The notes under the pieces were generated by a model, which was not told where the DNA came from, did no database searches, and saw nothing but the letters and a program-made list of their open reading frames with translations. DNA of 64,000 bases. It comes from Bradyrhizobium mercantei (GTDB lineage: Bacteria; Pseudomonadota; Alphaproteobacteria; Rhizobiales; Xanthobacteraceae). The stretch covers positions 268,479-332,478 of the forward strand of contig NZ_MKFI01000005.1 in NCBI RefSeq assembly GCF_001982635.1, given 5' to 3'. The stretch's first letter is position 1; each line of letters starts with the position of its first letter. Shown piece by piece: positions 34,488 to 44,382 of this stretch. The translations under genes were made by a program, and so were the position numbers.

Positions 34488-34626
34488 GTCGTCGTCCCGG
34501 CCGAGTGCGCAATTGCGCACGGGGGCCAGGACACATACCGCGTGATTCATCGTTGGCGCGCGGTAGGAGACGCCTTCAGCAGCAGCCAAGATTTGTGGTT
34601 ATGGGTCCCGGCCTACGCCGGGACGA
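34488..34626. repeat. 'CGTCGTCC' bipartite repeat, copy 3
   Basis: Left arm GTCGTCGTCCCGGCC..GGCCAGGACACATA, right arm GTGGTTATGGGTCCC then CGGCCTACGCCGGGACGAC. It separates the convergent SH3 and irr genes. Confidence 0.78.
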
Positions 34627-34632
34627 CAGAAC

Positions 34633-35124
34633 TCAGCGCTTCTTGCGCAGCCGCACGACCATGTCGACGCGGGAGATCTCGTAACCATCAGGCACGTCGG
34701 GCATCTTCTGCAGCACGAGGTTCGGGTCGGGAATGTCGACCAGCTCGTGGTTATGCTCGAGATAGAAGTGGTGATGGGTCGACACGTTGGTGTCGAAATA
34801 GGTCTTGGTGCCGTCAACGCTGACCTGGCGCAGCAGGCCGGCATCGGTGAGCTGGTTGAGCGTGTTGTAGACGGTCGCCAGCGACACCGGAACCTTGGCC
34901 AGCGTGGCTTCCTCGTACAGCATTTCAGCGGTCAGGTGGCGGGCACCCTTGCCGAACAGCAGCCAGCCCAGCGCCATGCGCTGGCGGGTCGGCCGGAGGC
35001 CGGCAGACTGCAGCATCTCGTTGACGTCATGCCACGGGCAGCCGGTCAGGGCAGGGTGGTGCCCAGCGCCCCGGGCAGCCGGGTGCACGGCATCATCATT
35101 CACAGCCGGTACTTCCTCGTTCAT
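34633..35124 (-). CDS. irr: Iron response regulator Irr
   Basis: Irr (163 residues) is the Fur-superfamily regulator that controls heme and iron genes in response to heme status. The heme regulatory motif is Cys29-Pro30 in GCPWHD and the second heme site is His117-His118-His119 in STHHHFYLE, at the same numbers as in B. japonicum Irr. The DNA-binding winged helix runs through PTRQRMALGWLLF and VSLATVYNTLNQL. The start MNEEVPAVND gives the known 163-residue length. It is divergent from fabA; a sigma-70-like promoter with a hexamer-repeat element lies upstream. Confidence 0.97.
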   Translation of the reverse strand: MNEEVPAVNDDAVHPAARGAGHHPALTGCPWHDVNEMLQSAGLRPTRQRMALGWLLFGKGARHLTAEMLYEEATLAKVPVSLATVYNTLNQLTDAGLLRQVSVDGTKTYFDTNVSTHHHFYLEHNHELVDIPDPNLVLQKMPDVPDGYEISRVDMVVRLRKKR

Positions 35125-35163
35125 ATCCACTCTATGCACCCAACTCAGGCAATATTCCTCATA

Positions 35164-35192
35164 AATATAAAAAGGATGCCTATCAGATGCAA
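35164..35192 (-). promoter_or_regulatory. irr promoter with overlapping hexamer repeats (possible Fur site)
   Basis: On the minus strand TTGCAT (35192-35187) and TATATT (35169-35164) are spaced by 17 bases, a good -35/-10 pair about 40 bases upstream of the irr ATG. Three contiguous hexamers TGCATC, TGATAG and GCATCC occupy 35191-35174, over the -35 and spacer. I recall that Fur binds hexameric direct repeats at the B. japonicum irr promoter; identity of this site with that one is unverified. Confidence 0.6.
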
Positions 35193-35454
35193 GTTTTTCG
35201 CAACTAGAACGAATCCAAGCTGCGGTAGAAACCTAAGGTGAAACGGCAATTTATCATCGGAATGCCGCTTTGCCGCCCAGTTAGCCCTATGTTAGAGAGC
35301 GCGCGGACCACATATGCGCTTTCGGCAGAGATAACAGGTCGGTAGCGTACCCAGGTAGCGCCAAGATGCGGGACGGGTTATTCCGGTTCCCGTGGGTAGA
35401 TTAAGGTCCGACCAAGCAAAAGCGCTTCATCGGGACATCAGAGGTGGAAAGAGG

Positions 35455-35976
35455 ATGCTGGATCGGCGCGGCGGTTATGAATACGAGGATTTGCTGGCTT
35501 GCGGACGGGGCGAGCTGTTCGGTCCCGGCAACGCCCAGTTGCCGCTGCCGCCGATGCTCATGTTCGATCGGATCAGCGAGATCTCGGAAAATGGCGGCGA
35601 GTACGGCAAGGGGCTGGTGCGCGCCGAGCTCGAAGTGAAGCCGGACCTCTGGTTCTTCGGCTGCCATTTCAAGAACGATCCGGTGATGCCGGGCTGCCTC
35701 GGTCTCGATGCCATGTGGCAAATGGTCGGCTTTTACCTCGGCTGGATTGGTGGCGAAGGTCGCGGCCGCGCGCTCGGCCTCGGCGAGCTGAAGTTCTCCG
35801 GACAGGTGCTGCCGCACGCGCGCAAGGTTGTGTACAACATCGATATCAAGCGCGTGATGCGGTCAAAGCTCGTGCTTGGAATTGCCGACGGGTGGCTTTC
35901 CATGGACGACGAGATTATTTATCGCGCCAAGGACTTGAAGGTCGGATTGTTCAAGCAGGGCACGGCGCCATCTTGA
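35455..35976 (+). CDS. fabA: 3-hydroxydecanoyl-ACP dehydratase/isomerase
   Basis: FabA (173 residues) dehydrates 3-hydroxydecanoyl-ACP and isomerises the trans-2 to the cis-3 product, the branch point to unsaturated fatty acids. The hot-dog fold active site is clear: His in GCHFKNDPVMPGCLGLDAMW and the Asp of GLDAMWQ. GAAAGAGG precedes the ATG at 35455; the open frame upstream adds 21 residues without family support. fabB and fabV follow on the same strand. Confidence 0.96.
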   Translation: MLDRRGGYEYEDLLACGRGELFGPGNAQLPLPPMLMFDRISEISENGGEYGKGLVRAELEVKPDLWFFGCHFKNDPVMPGCLGLDAMWQMVGFYLGWIGGEGRGRALGLGELKFSGQVLPHARKVVYNIDIKRVMRSKLVLGIADGWLSMDDEIIYRAKDLKVGLFKQGTAPS

Positions 35977-36019
35977 GCAGGATCATCATGCGGCAACATA
36001 AAGGCAGGGCGAGGCGAAC

Positions 36020-37243
36020 ATGAGGCGGGTTGTCATCACGGGGATGGGCATTGTCTCGTCCATCGGTAACAACACCCAGGAAGTGCTTGCGAGCCTCTAC
36101 GAGGCGAAGTCGGGCATTTCACGTGCGGAGAAAGCCGCCGAGCTTGGCTTCCGCTCGCAGGTGCACGGTGCGCCGACACTCAATCCCGCCGAGGTGATCG
36201 ATCGCCGTGCGATGCGGTTCCTTGCCGAAGGTGCTGCCTGGAATCACGTCGCGATGGAACAGGCGATCCGCGACTCCGGCCTCGAGGAGAACGAGGTCTC
36301 CAACATCCGCACCGGCATCATCATGGGATCCGGCGGACCGTCGACGCGCACGCTGGTGGAAGCCGCCGACATCGCGCGCGCCAAGGGGCCGAAGCGCGTT
36401 GGTCCGTTCGCGGTGCCGAAGGGCATGTCGTCGACCGCGTCGGCGACGCTCGCGACCTGGTTCAAGATCAAGGGCGTGAACTACTCGATCTCGTCCGCCT
36501 GCGCGACGTCGAACCACTGCATCGGCAATGCCTATGAGACGATCCAGATCGGCAAGCAGGACGTCATCTTCGCCGGCGGCTGCGAGGAGCTCGACTGGAC
36601 GCTGTCGGTGCTGTTCGACGCCATGGGCGCGATGTCCTCGAAATACAACGACACGCCGGCTACCGCCTCGCGCCCCTACGATCTCAATCGCGACGGCTTC
36701 GTGATCGCCGGCGGCGCCGGTGTCGTCGTGCTGGAAGAGCTCGAGCACGCCAAGGCGCGCGGCGCGCGGATCTACGGCGAGGTCGTCGGCTACGGCGCGA
36801 CCTCGGATGGTTACGACATGGTGGCGCCGTCGGGCGAGGGTGCCGAGCGCTGCATGCGCATGGCGATGTCGACGGTGGACACGCCGGTCGACTACATCAA
36901 TCCGCACGCCACTTCGACGCCGGCCGGCGATCCGCCGGAGATCGAGGCGATCCGCAAGGTGTTCGGCACCGGCGACAAGTGCCCGCCGATCTCGGCGACC
37001 AAGGCGCTGACCGGCCATTCGCTCGGCGCCACCGGCGTGCAGGAGGCGATCTACTCGCTCTTGATGCTGAACAACGGCTTCGTCTGCGAGAGTGCGCATA
37101 TCACCGAGCTCGATCCTGTCTTCGCCGACATGCCGATCGTCCGCAAGCGGATCGACAACGCCAAGCTCACGACCGTGCTGTCGAACTCGTTCGGCTTCGG
37201 CGGCACCAACGCCACGCTGGTGTTCAGGCGCCTTGACGCGTGA
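36020..37243 (+). CDS. fabB: 3-oxoacyl-ACP synthase I
   Basis: FabB (407 residues) is the condensing enzyme that elongates the cis-3-decenoyl product of FabA. The catalytic triad is visible: Cys in ISSACATSNHCIGNA, His in NPHATSTPAGDPPE and His in KALTGHSLGATG, followed by the FGFGGTNATL end motif. It starts 43 bases after fabA and is almost certainly in one transcript with it. Confidence 0.97.
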   Translation: MRRVVITGMGIVSSIGNNTQEVLASLYEAKSGISRAEKAAELGFRSQVHGAPTLNPAEVIDRRAMRFLAEGAAWNHVAMEQAIRDSGLEENEVSNIRTGIIMGSGGPSTRTLVEAADIARAKGPKRVGPFAVPKGMSSTASATLATWFKIKGVNYSISSACATSNHCIGNAYETIQIGKQDVIFAGGCEELDWTLSVLFDAMGAMSSKYNDTPATASRPYDLNRDGFVIAGGAGVVVLEELEHAKARGARIYGEVVGYGATSDGYDMVAPSGEGAERCMRMAMSTVDTPVDYINPHATSTPAGDPPEIEAIRKVFGTGDKCPPISATKALTGHSLGATGVQEAIYSLLMLNNGFVCESAHITELDPVFADMPIVRKRIDNAKLTTVLSNSFGFGGTNATLVFRRLDA

Positions 37244-37321
37244 TTTCACCGCTCCTCGCGTGCTGAGGAAGGTCAGAAGGCCGCGCATGGGGACATTGCA
37301 ACGATCCGGAATGGGGTGGGA

Positions 37322-38494
37322 ATGATTATCGAACCGCGCGTGCGAGGCTTCATCTGCACCACGGCACATCCCGTCGGCTGCGCCACGAATGTCCGTGAAC
37401 AAATCGCTTACGTTCTGAAGCAGGGCCCGGTCGCCCACTGTCCCAAGCGCGTCGCCGTGCTGGGCTGCTCGACGGGCTACGGCCTTGCGAGCCGCATCGT
37501 CGCGACCTTCGCCGGCGGCGCCGATACGATCGGCGTTTCGCTGGAGCGCGAACCTTCGGAAAAGAGAAGCGCCAGCGCCGGCTGGTACAACAATCGCGCC
37601 TTCGAGATTGAGGCCGAGAAGATCGGCCGATCGCCGCTCACGCTGGAGGGCGATGCCTTCTCCGACGAGATGAAGAAAGACTTCATCGAGCGCGTGCGCG
37701 AAAAGTTCGGCCAGCTCGATTTGCTGGTCTACAGCATGGCCGCGCCGGTCCGCACCGATCCCGACACCGGCAAGACCTATCGTTCGGTCATCAAGCCGCT
37801 CGGCGCGCCGGTCGAGATCAAGACGCTCGACACCGAAACCGGCGAGGTGTTCCAGACCACGCTCGAGCCGGCGAACGATGAACAAACCGCGGCGACCGTC
37901 GCGGTCATGGGCGGCGATGACTGGAAGCGCTGGATCGACCAGCTCGCGGATGCCGGCGTGTTGGCACCTGGCTTCCGTACGCTCAACTACACCTATATCG
38001 GCAGCGAACTGACCTGGCCGATCTACTGGAACGGCACGCTCGGTCGCGCAAAGGTCGATCTCGACAGCAAGGCCGAAGCGATCCGCGACCGGCTCGGTGC
38101 GGAGGCCGCCCGCGTCGTCGCGCTGAAGGCCGTGGTCACCCAGGCAAGCTCGGCCATTCCGGTGGTGCCGCTCTATGGCACCGTGCTGTTCAAGGTCATG
38201 AAGCAGCTCGGGCTCCATGAAGGCTGCATCGAGCAGATCGATCGCCTGTTCCGCACCCGCCTCGGCAAGGACGTCGCGCTCGACGATGCGCAGCGCATCC
38301 GGGTCGACGACTGGGAACTGTCGCCCGAAGTGCAGACGGAAGTGTCACGGCGCTGGCCGCTGCTCACCACCGAGACGCTCGGCGATCTGGCGGACCTTCA
38401 GGAGTACAAGAGCCAGTTCCTCCGCCTGTTCGGCTTCGGCATCGACGGCGTCGACTACACGCAGGACGTCGATCCCCTCGTCGTGCCGGGCTAG
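37322..38494 (+). CDS. fabV: Trans-2-enoyl-ACP reductase FabV
   Basis: FabV (390 residues) reduces trans-2-enoyl-ACP with NADH in the last step of elongation. It is recognised by the N-terminal MIIEPRVRGFICTTAHPVGC, cofactor-binding GCSTGYGLASR (about 48-58), YSMAAPVRTDP and AVMGGDDW. The active site is Tyr235-x8-Lys244, the FabV spacing, not the Tyr-x6-Lys of FabI. FabV enzymes are typically triclosan-resistant. It lies in the place after fabA-fabB where I would expect fabI. ATG at 37322 follows GGGTGGGA; a GTG two codons earlier is possible. Confidence 0.94.
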   Translation: MIIEPRVRGFICTTAHPVGCATNVREQIAYVLKQGPVAHCPKRVAVLGCSTGYGLASRIVATFAGGADTIGVSLEREPSEKRSASAGWYNNRAFEIEAEKIGRSPLTLEGDAFSDEMKKDFIERVREKFGQLDLLVYSMAAPVRTDPDTGKTYRSVIKPLGAPVEIKTLDTETGEVFQTTLEPANDEQTAATVAVMGGDDWKRWIDQLADAGVLAPGFRTLNYTYIGSELTWPIYWNGTLGRAKVDLDSKAEAIRDRLGAEAARVVALKAVVTQASSAIPVVPLYGTVLFKVMKQLGLHEGCIEQIDRLFRTRLGKDVALDDAQRIRVDDWELSPEVQTEVSRRWPLLTTETLGDLADLQEYKSQFLRLFGFGIDGVDYTQDVDPLVVPG

Positions 38495-38549
38495 GCCAGC
38501 CGGGACTCCACTTTCCCGTAGCCCGCATGAAGCCAGCGGGCGCGTGAAT

Positions 38550-39377
38550 TCATTCGTCCTTGAGATAGGCGGGCATCGCCTTGTCGATCTCTTCCGCAAC
38601 GAGGCCGCGGGTCTTCTCGCGCAGTGTCGCGCTGGAGGCCGCTGCCTCGGGAGGGTTGGGGAAGTCCGCATTGTCGAGATGCTTGAGCGGATTTTCCGTC
38701 ATTCTCATGCTTTCGGAGAACCGGTTGCCCATCGTCGCCAGCGTGCGGTCGATCCTCGCATAGCTCCTGCCGTCAAGCAGCGTCAACGCGACATTGGCGA
38801 AGACATGCGAATGCCTGAGCACCGAGCCGAGCCCCTGATTGTAGGTGCCGATGCCATCGAGATCGAGGTTCGTGCCCTGCGGATGCGACTTGAATTTGGT
38901 CACGACGAGATATCGCGTGCAGTTCGAATTCGGCGTGAAGCTTTGGACGATTGCCGGGATGCCCTCGCTCGGATCCGGCAGCAAATGCGGTTTCGGATGA
39001 TAGAATGGATCGAAGGCGTTCTTGGGATAGCTGATCCTGCGGACCGCGGGATCATTGCCGGTTGCCGCGCGAACCCTCGCGACGACGAGGTCGTCGAGCC
39101 CCCAGTCGATCGGAACGTTGGTGCCTTCGTATTCGAAGATGGTCACGCCGAACTTCTGAACGGCGAATTGATTTCCGAGTACCGGGATCACCCCAAGCCG
39201 GCACGGACCGGTCTCCGCGGCAACTGGCGGATTCGCGGCCGCCTTGGCCTTCGGCGCGGGCTTCTTTGCGGCCGGTTTGACGGGTGCGGACGGTGTGGGT
39301 GAAGCCGGGGGAGACTGCGCCCATCCCGGCGTCGCGACGGATGACAAGAGGATGGCGGCGACGAAACGGCGGAGCAT
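38550..39377 (-). CDS. Hypothetical exported protein
   Basis: A 275-residue protein with a signal peptide (MLRRFVAAILLSSVATPGWAQ), then a Pro/Ala/Lys-rich linker (about 22-50). The globular part starts GPCRLGVIPVLGNQFAVQK and includes DWGLDDLVVARVR and a central RYLVVTKFKSHPQ. I do not recognise a named family. It may be periplasmic or lipid-associated. It is convergent with fabV and separated from gst by about 170 bases on its upstream side. Confidence 0.72.
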   Translation of the reverse strand: MLRRFVAAILLSSVATPGWAQSPPASPTPSAPVKPAAKKPAPKAKAAANPPVAAETGPCRLGVIPVLGNQFAVQKFGVTIFEYEGTNVPIDWGLDDLVVARVRAATGNDPAVRRISYPKNAFDPFYHPKPHLLPDPSEGIPAIVQSFTPNSNCTRYLVVTKFKSHPQGTNLDLDGIGTYNQGLGSVLRHSHVFANVALTLLDGRSYARIDRTLATMGNRFSESMRMTENPLKHLDNADFPNPPEAAASSATLREKTRGLVAEEIDKAMPAYLKDE

Positions 39378-39514
39378 ATCGATCAACGAAAGGTTTAAGA
39401 AGCGGATCAGTCTAACTAAAACGTGCAGACGTCCGCAAGGCAAGCGATCGCGCTTGTCGCTTCTTCCACCGATAACGCGTCATCGGAGAGGGGTGGATGA
39501 TCGGCGGGGTCGTC

Positions 39515-40111
39515 TCACCCCGCCGCGATCTTCTCCGCACGCTGGAATGCCGGCCGCGCCACGCAGCGGTCGATATAGGCGTCGAATGACGGCCGCGACG
39601 GCACCATCTTGAACATGCGCACGGCAAAGTTCAGCCCCGCGCCGATCGCGATGTCGGCGGCGGAGAACTGATCGCCGAGGATCCACGGCCCCTTCTGCAA
39701 TTCGGCGTCGAGCACGTCGAACACCTGCGCCGCGCTGCCCCAGGATGCGGTGCTGGTCGGCACTTCGAGCTTGGTGAAGAGCTGGATCAGCGCCGGCTCG
39801 ATGCAGCTCGGCGAGAAGAACAGCCATTGCAGGTAGCGTGCCCGCTTCGGGTCGGTCGTGGCCGGCGCGAGCCTGGTCTCGGGATAGCGGTCGGCGATAT
39901 AGGCACAGATCGCCGCCGCCTCGGCGAGCTGGGCTTCGCCGTCGGTGAGCGCCGGCACCTTGCCCATCGGGTTGATCTTGAGGAAGTCCGGCGACTTCTG
40001 CGCGCCGGTGCTGATATCGGTCAGCACCCGCTCGTAAGCCAGGCCGGATTCTTCCAGCAGCCAGATCGCGGAGAACGAGCGCGAGCGCGGCGACCAGTAC
40101 AGCTTGATCAT
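39515..40111 (-). CDS. Glutathione S-transferase family protein
   Basis: A 198-residue GST. The thioredoxin-like N-terminal domain begins MIKLYWSPRSRSFSAIWLLEE, with SPRSRS in the catalytic Ser/Tyr position, and GKVPALTDGEAQLAEAAAIC for glutathione binding. An all-helical C-terminal domain follows (LGDQFSAADIAIG). The conjugation substrate is unknown. Its ATG overlaps the stop of the preceding GNAT gene by four bases, so the pair is an operon. Confidence 0.9.
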   Translation of the reverse strand: MIKLYWSPRSRSFSAIWLLEESGLAYERVLTDISTGAQKSPDFLKINPMGKVPALTDGEAQLAEAAAICAYIADRYPETRLAPATTDPKRARYLQWLFFSPSCIEPALIQLFTKLEVPTSTASWGSAAQVFDVLDAELQKGPWILGDQFSAADIAIGAGLNFAVRMFKMVPSRPSFDAYIDRCVARPAFQRAEKIAAG

Positions 40112-40584
40112 GGGCGAGCCTCCGATGTGCGGTTTGTTCTCTTCCACCGGTAGTGCTTCATCATGAAGCCGGTGACCGGATTGGGCGCTTCCTTCTCGAA
40201 CACAAAGCCTTCGCGCTCGTACCAGCGCCAGGCCTTCTCGTTCTCACGGACGCATTTCAGCCAGATCTCGTCGGGCATCTGCCGGCGCGTGAAGGCGAGG
40301 AGATGACGGCCCAGGTTGCGGCCCTGATGGCTTGGCGCGACCATCAGCTGGTCGAGCAGCAAGGTCGGCAGATGCAGCGCCAGCATCGCGGCGATGGTGC
40401 CGTGGTCGTCGGCGACGAACAGCGTCCAGCCGTTGTCGATTTCGCGCGACAGGCGGGCACGCAGGTCGGTCAACAATCCGTCGCTCCGCGGTGTGAGCCC
40501 GGTCGAGGTCCAGCTCTCCATCCAGACCCGCGCGATCTCGTCGTATTCGTCGGGGCGGCCAGGACGGATGGTCGGCAGCGTCAT
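40108..40584 (-). CDS. GNAT-family N-acetyltransferase
   Basis: A 158-residue GNAT. Acetyl-CoA binding motif A is MVAPSHQGRNLGRHLLAF and the C-terminal beta strand region is WRWYEREGFVFEKE. The acceptor is unknown; the family covers small amines, antibiotics and protein N-termini. It is the promoter-proximal gene of a two-gene operon with the GST. Confidence 0.88.
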   Translation of the reverse strand: MTLPTIRPGRPDEYDEIARVWMESWTSTGLTPRSDGLLTDLRARLSREIDNGWTLFVADDHGTIAAMLALHLPTLLLDQLMVAPSHQGRNLGRHLLAFTRRQMPDEIWLKCVRENEKAWRWYEREGFVFEKEAPNPVTGFMMKHYRWKRTNRTSEARP

Positions 40585-40638
40585 TGTCGATCCCTATCGC
40601 GTTCGACACCGGCGGCGCGATGCTGCGGACGAAAAGGT

Positions 40639-40669
40639 GAAAGCCCCGCGAAGCGATCGCGGGGCTTTC
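40639..40669 (-). terminator. Terminator of the superoxide dismutase gene
   Basis: GAAAGCCCCGCG pairs perfectly with CGCGGGGCTTTC around a seven-base loop. On the minus strand the stem ends in CTTTC. It lies about 40 bases beyond the stop of the SOD gene. Confidence 0.75.
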
Positions 40670-40709
40670 GAACGTAACGCAGTTTGTTGCGACCGGCGAG
40701 CCCGACGGC

Positions 40710-41444
40710 TCACACGCCGAGCGTGCCGGCCTTCGCGGCGGCATAGCGGTCCGCCACGCCCTTCCAGTTCACCGTGTTCCACCACGCCTTGAGGTAATCG
40801 GGCCGGCGGTTCTGGTAGGTCAGGTAATAGGCGTGCTCCCAGACGTCATTGCCGAGCAGCGCGCGCTTGCCGTCCATGATCGGGTTGTCCTGGTTCGGCC
40901 GCGTCTCGATCGCGAGCTTGCCGTCCTTGGTCACGGTGACGAACACCCAGCCGGAGCCGAACACGCGCCCGCCGGCGGCGTTGAAGTCGGTCTGCAGTTT
41001 CTCCATGCCGCCGAGGTCGCGATCAACAGCGGCGAGCACCTCGCCGTCGGGCTTGCCGCCGTTCGGTCCCATGATCTGCCAGAACATGGTGTGATTGGCG
41101 TGGCCGCCCATGTTGTTGCGCACGCCGGTGCGGATCGCCTCCGGGACGTTGCCGAGATTGGCGAGCACTTCGGTGATCGGCTTCTCGGCGATCTGCGGAT
41201 TGTCCTTGGCGAAAGTGTTGAGGTTGGTGACATAGGCCTGATGATGCCGGTCGTGATGGATCTCCATCGTCTTGGCATCGATATGCGGCTCGAGCGCGTT
41301 GGCGGGATAGCTGAGCGGATCGATCTTGAATGGTCCGCTCGGTGCCTGCGCCGTGGCCTGCGCGAATGCAGCGCGCGACGAGGCGGCGGCCGCGGCGATG
41401 CCGCTTGCTGCAATGATCAAGTGGCGTCGGGACATCAAGGACAT
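40710..41444 (-). CDS. Tat-exported Fe/Mn superoxide dismutase
   Basis: A 244-residue Fe/Mn-family SOD with a twin-arginine signal (SRRHLIIAASGIAAAAA, ending AAFA-QA), so the enzyme is sent folded to the periplasm. The mature part has the metal ligand regions MEIHHDRHHQAYV, MGGHANHTMFW, and later DVWEHAYYLTYQNRRPDYL. Asn and Gly patterns do not settle Fe versus Mn. I chose the ATG at 41442-41444, seven bases after GGAG; the ATG six bases upstream overlaps that site. It converts superoxide from outside the cytoplasm. Confidence 0.92.
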   Translation of the reverse strand: MSLMSRRHLIIAASGIAAAAASSRAAFAQATAQAPSGPFKIDPLSYPANALEPHIDAKTMEIHHDRHHQAYVTNLNTFAKDNPQIAEKPITEVLANLGNVPEAIRTGVRNNMGGHANHTMFWQIMGPNGGKPDGEVLAAVDRDLGGMEKLQTDFNAAGGRVFGSGWVFVTVTKDGKLAIETRPNQDNPIMDGKRALLGNDVWEHAYYLTYQNRRPDYLKAWWNTVNWKGVADRYAAAKAGTLGV

Positions 41445-41583
41445 CGTCATTCTCCATGCTGGAAAGCGTCCTGATGTTAGGCGCAAGTTGTGAACGGGTT
41501 CCAACAGTGTTGGTCACAATGTCGGGTCAAAACCGCGCACGCCGATAAGCGGAGATTGATTTGCGTTCGGGCTCCAAAAAACA

Positions 41584-41609
41584 AAAGGGCGGCCCTTGGG
41601 CCGCCCTTT
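41584..41609 (-). terminator. Terminator of the rimP-pnp operon
   Basis: AAAGGGCGGCCC and GGGCCGCCCTTT form a perfect 12-bp stem with a two-base loop, about 30 bases beyond the pnp stop on the minus strand. Confidence 0.85.
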
Positions 41610-41639
41610 CGCAATGATCAGTTTGCCGGTTGGTTTGGC

Positions 41640-43796
<2,157 letters not shown>

Positions 43797-44110
43797 TTCG
43801 GTTTCTTTCATGGTTTCACGAAAGACATGGCGCCCTGAAACACAAAGACCATGCCAAGACGGCGAGATGCTGATGCGCGCTCGCGATCAGCATCCGGCGA
43901 TCCTGCCATGGTCCCTGGATTTCGGATGGCGTCCATCCTTTCGGTCATCTGGGCATCTTGCCCGGTCCAGCGGCCGGATTGCTGCTGGACGCTAGTTGGC
44001 ATGGCGCGATTGCCATGCTGCGCATGATCTTCTTTCGACAATTCGAAAGTCCGAGTTCGCGGACGACCATGCGAAAACGCGCGCGAACCCTCGCGCGCGT
44101 GCTTCTCAAG
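43797..44110 (-). promoter_or_regulatory. Structured rpsO-pnp intergenic leader
   Basis: No gene is seen in this 314-base stretch. It holds several stem-loops: a terminator-like stem at 44074-44100, GCATGGC..GCCATGC at 43999-44018, GTCCAGC..GCTGGAC at 43965-43990, CTTTCGA..TTCGAAAG near 44032-44050 and GATGCTGAT..ATCAGCATC near 43865-43893. In E. coli this region carries the RNase III site for PNPase autoregulation; a similar role is inferred. Confidence 0.5.
44074..44100 (-). terminator. Terminator-like stem after rpsO
   Basis: ACGCGCGCGA pairs perfectly with TCGCGCGCGT around a four-base loop, followed on the minus strand by TTTT including the last stem base. It lies ten bases past the rpsO stop and probably attenuates read-through into pnp. 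Confidence 0.6.
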
Positions 44111-44380
44111 TCAACGACGGATGTTGTGCTTTTCGAGCAGCGCCTTGTAGCGCGCCTCGTCCTTGCGCTTGATGTAGTCAAGCAGGGAGCGACGCGTCGA
44201 CACGAGCTTCAGGAGGCCGCGGCGTGAATGGTTGTCCTTCACATGGCTCTTGAAGTGCTCGGTGAGGTTATTGATGCGTTCCGACAGGATCGCGACCTGG
44301 ACCTCGGGCGAGCCGGTGTCGCCGGCTTTGTTGGCATTCGTCTTGATGACTTCCGCTTTGCGTTCGGCGGTAATCGACAT
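44111..44380 (-). CDS. rpsO: 30S ribosomal protein S15
   Basis: S15 (89 residues) binds 16S rRNA helices 20-22 early in 30S assembly. The family core THFKSH-type segment appears as LTEHFKSHVKDNHSRRGL, followed by VSTRRSLLDYIKRKDEARY. It starts two bases after the truB stop and is followed by the structured pnp leader. Confidence 0.98.
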   Translation of the reverse strand: MSITAERKAEVIKTNANKAGDTGSPEVQVAILSERINNLTEHFKSHVKDNHSRRGLLKLVSTRRSLLDYIKRKDEARYKALLEKHNIRR

Positions 44381-44382
44381 CG

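Noticed and set aside
36119..38218. Minus-strand frame of 699 codons opposite fabB and fabV
   Set aside because: Both strands cannot be real here and the fab genes have full active-site motifs.
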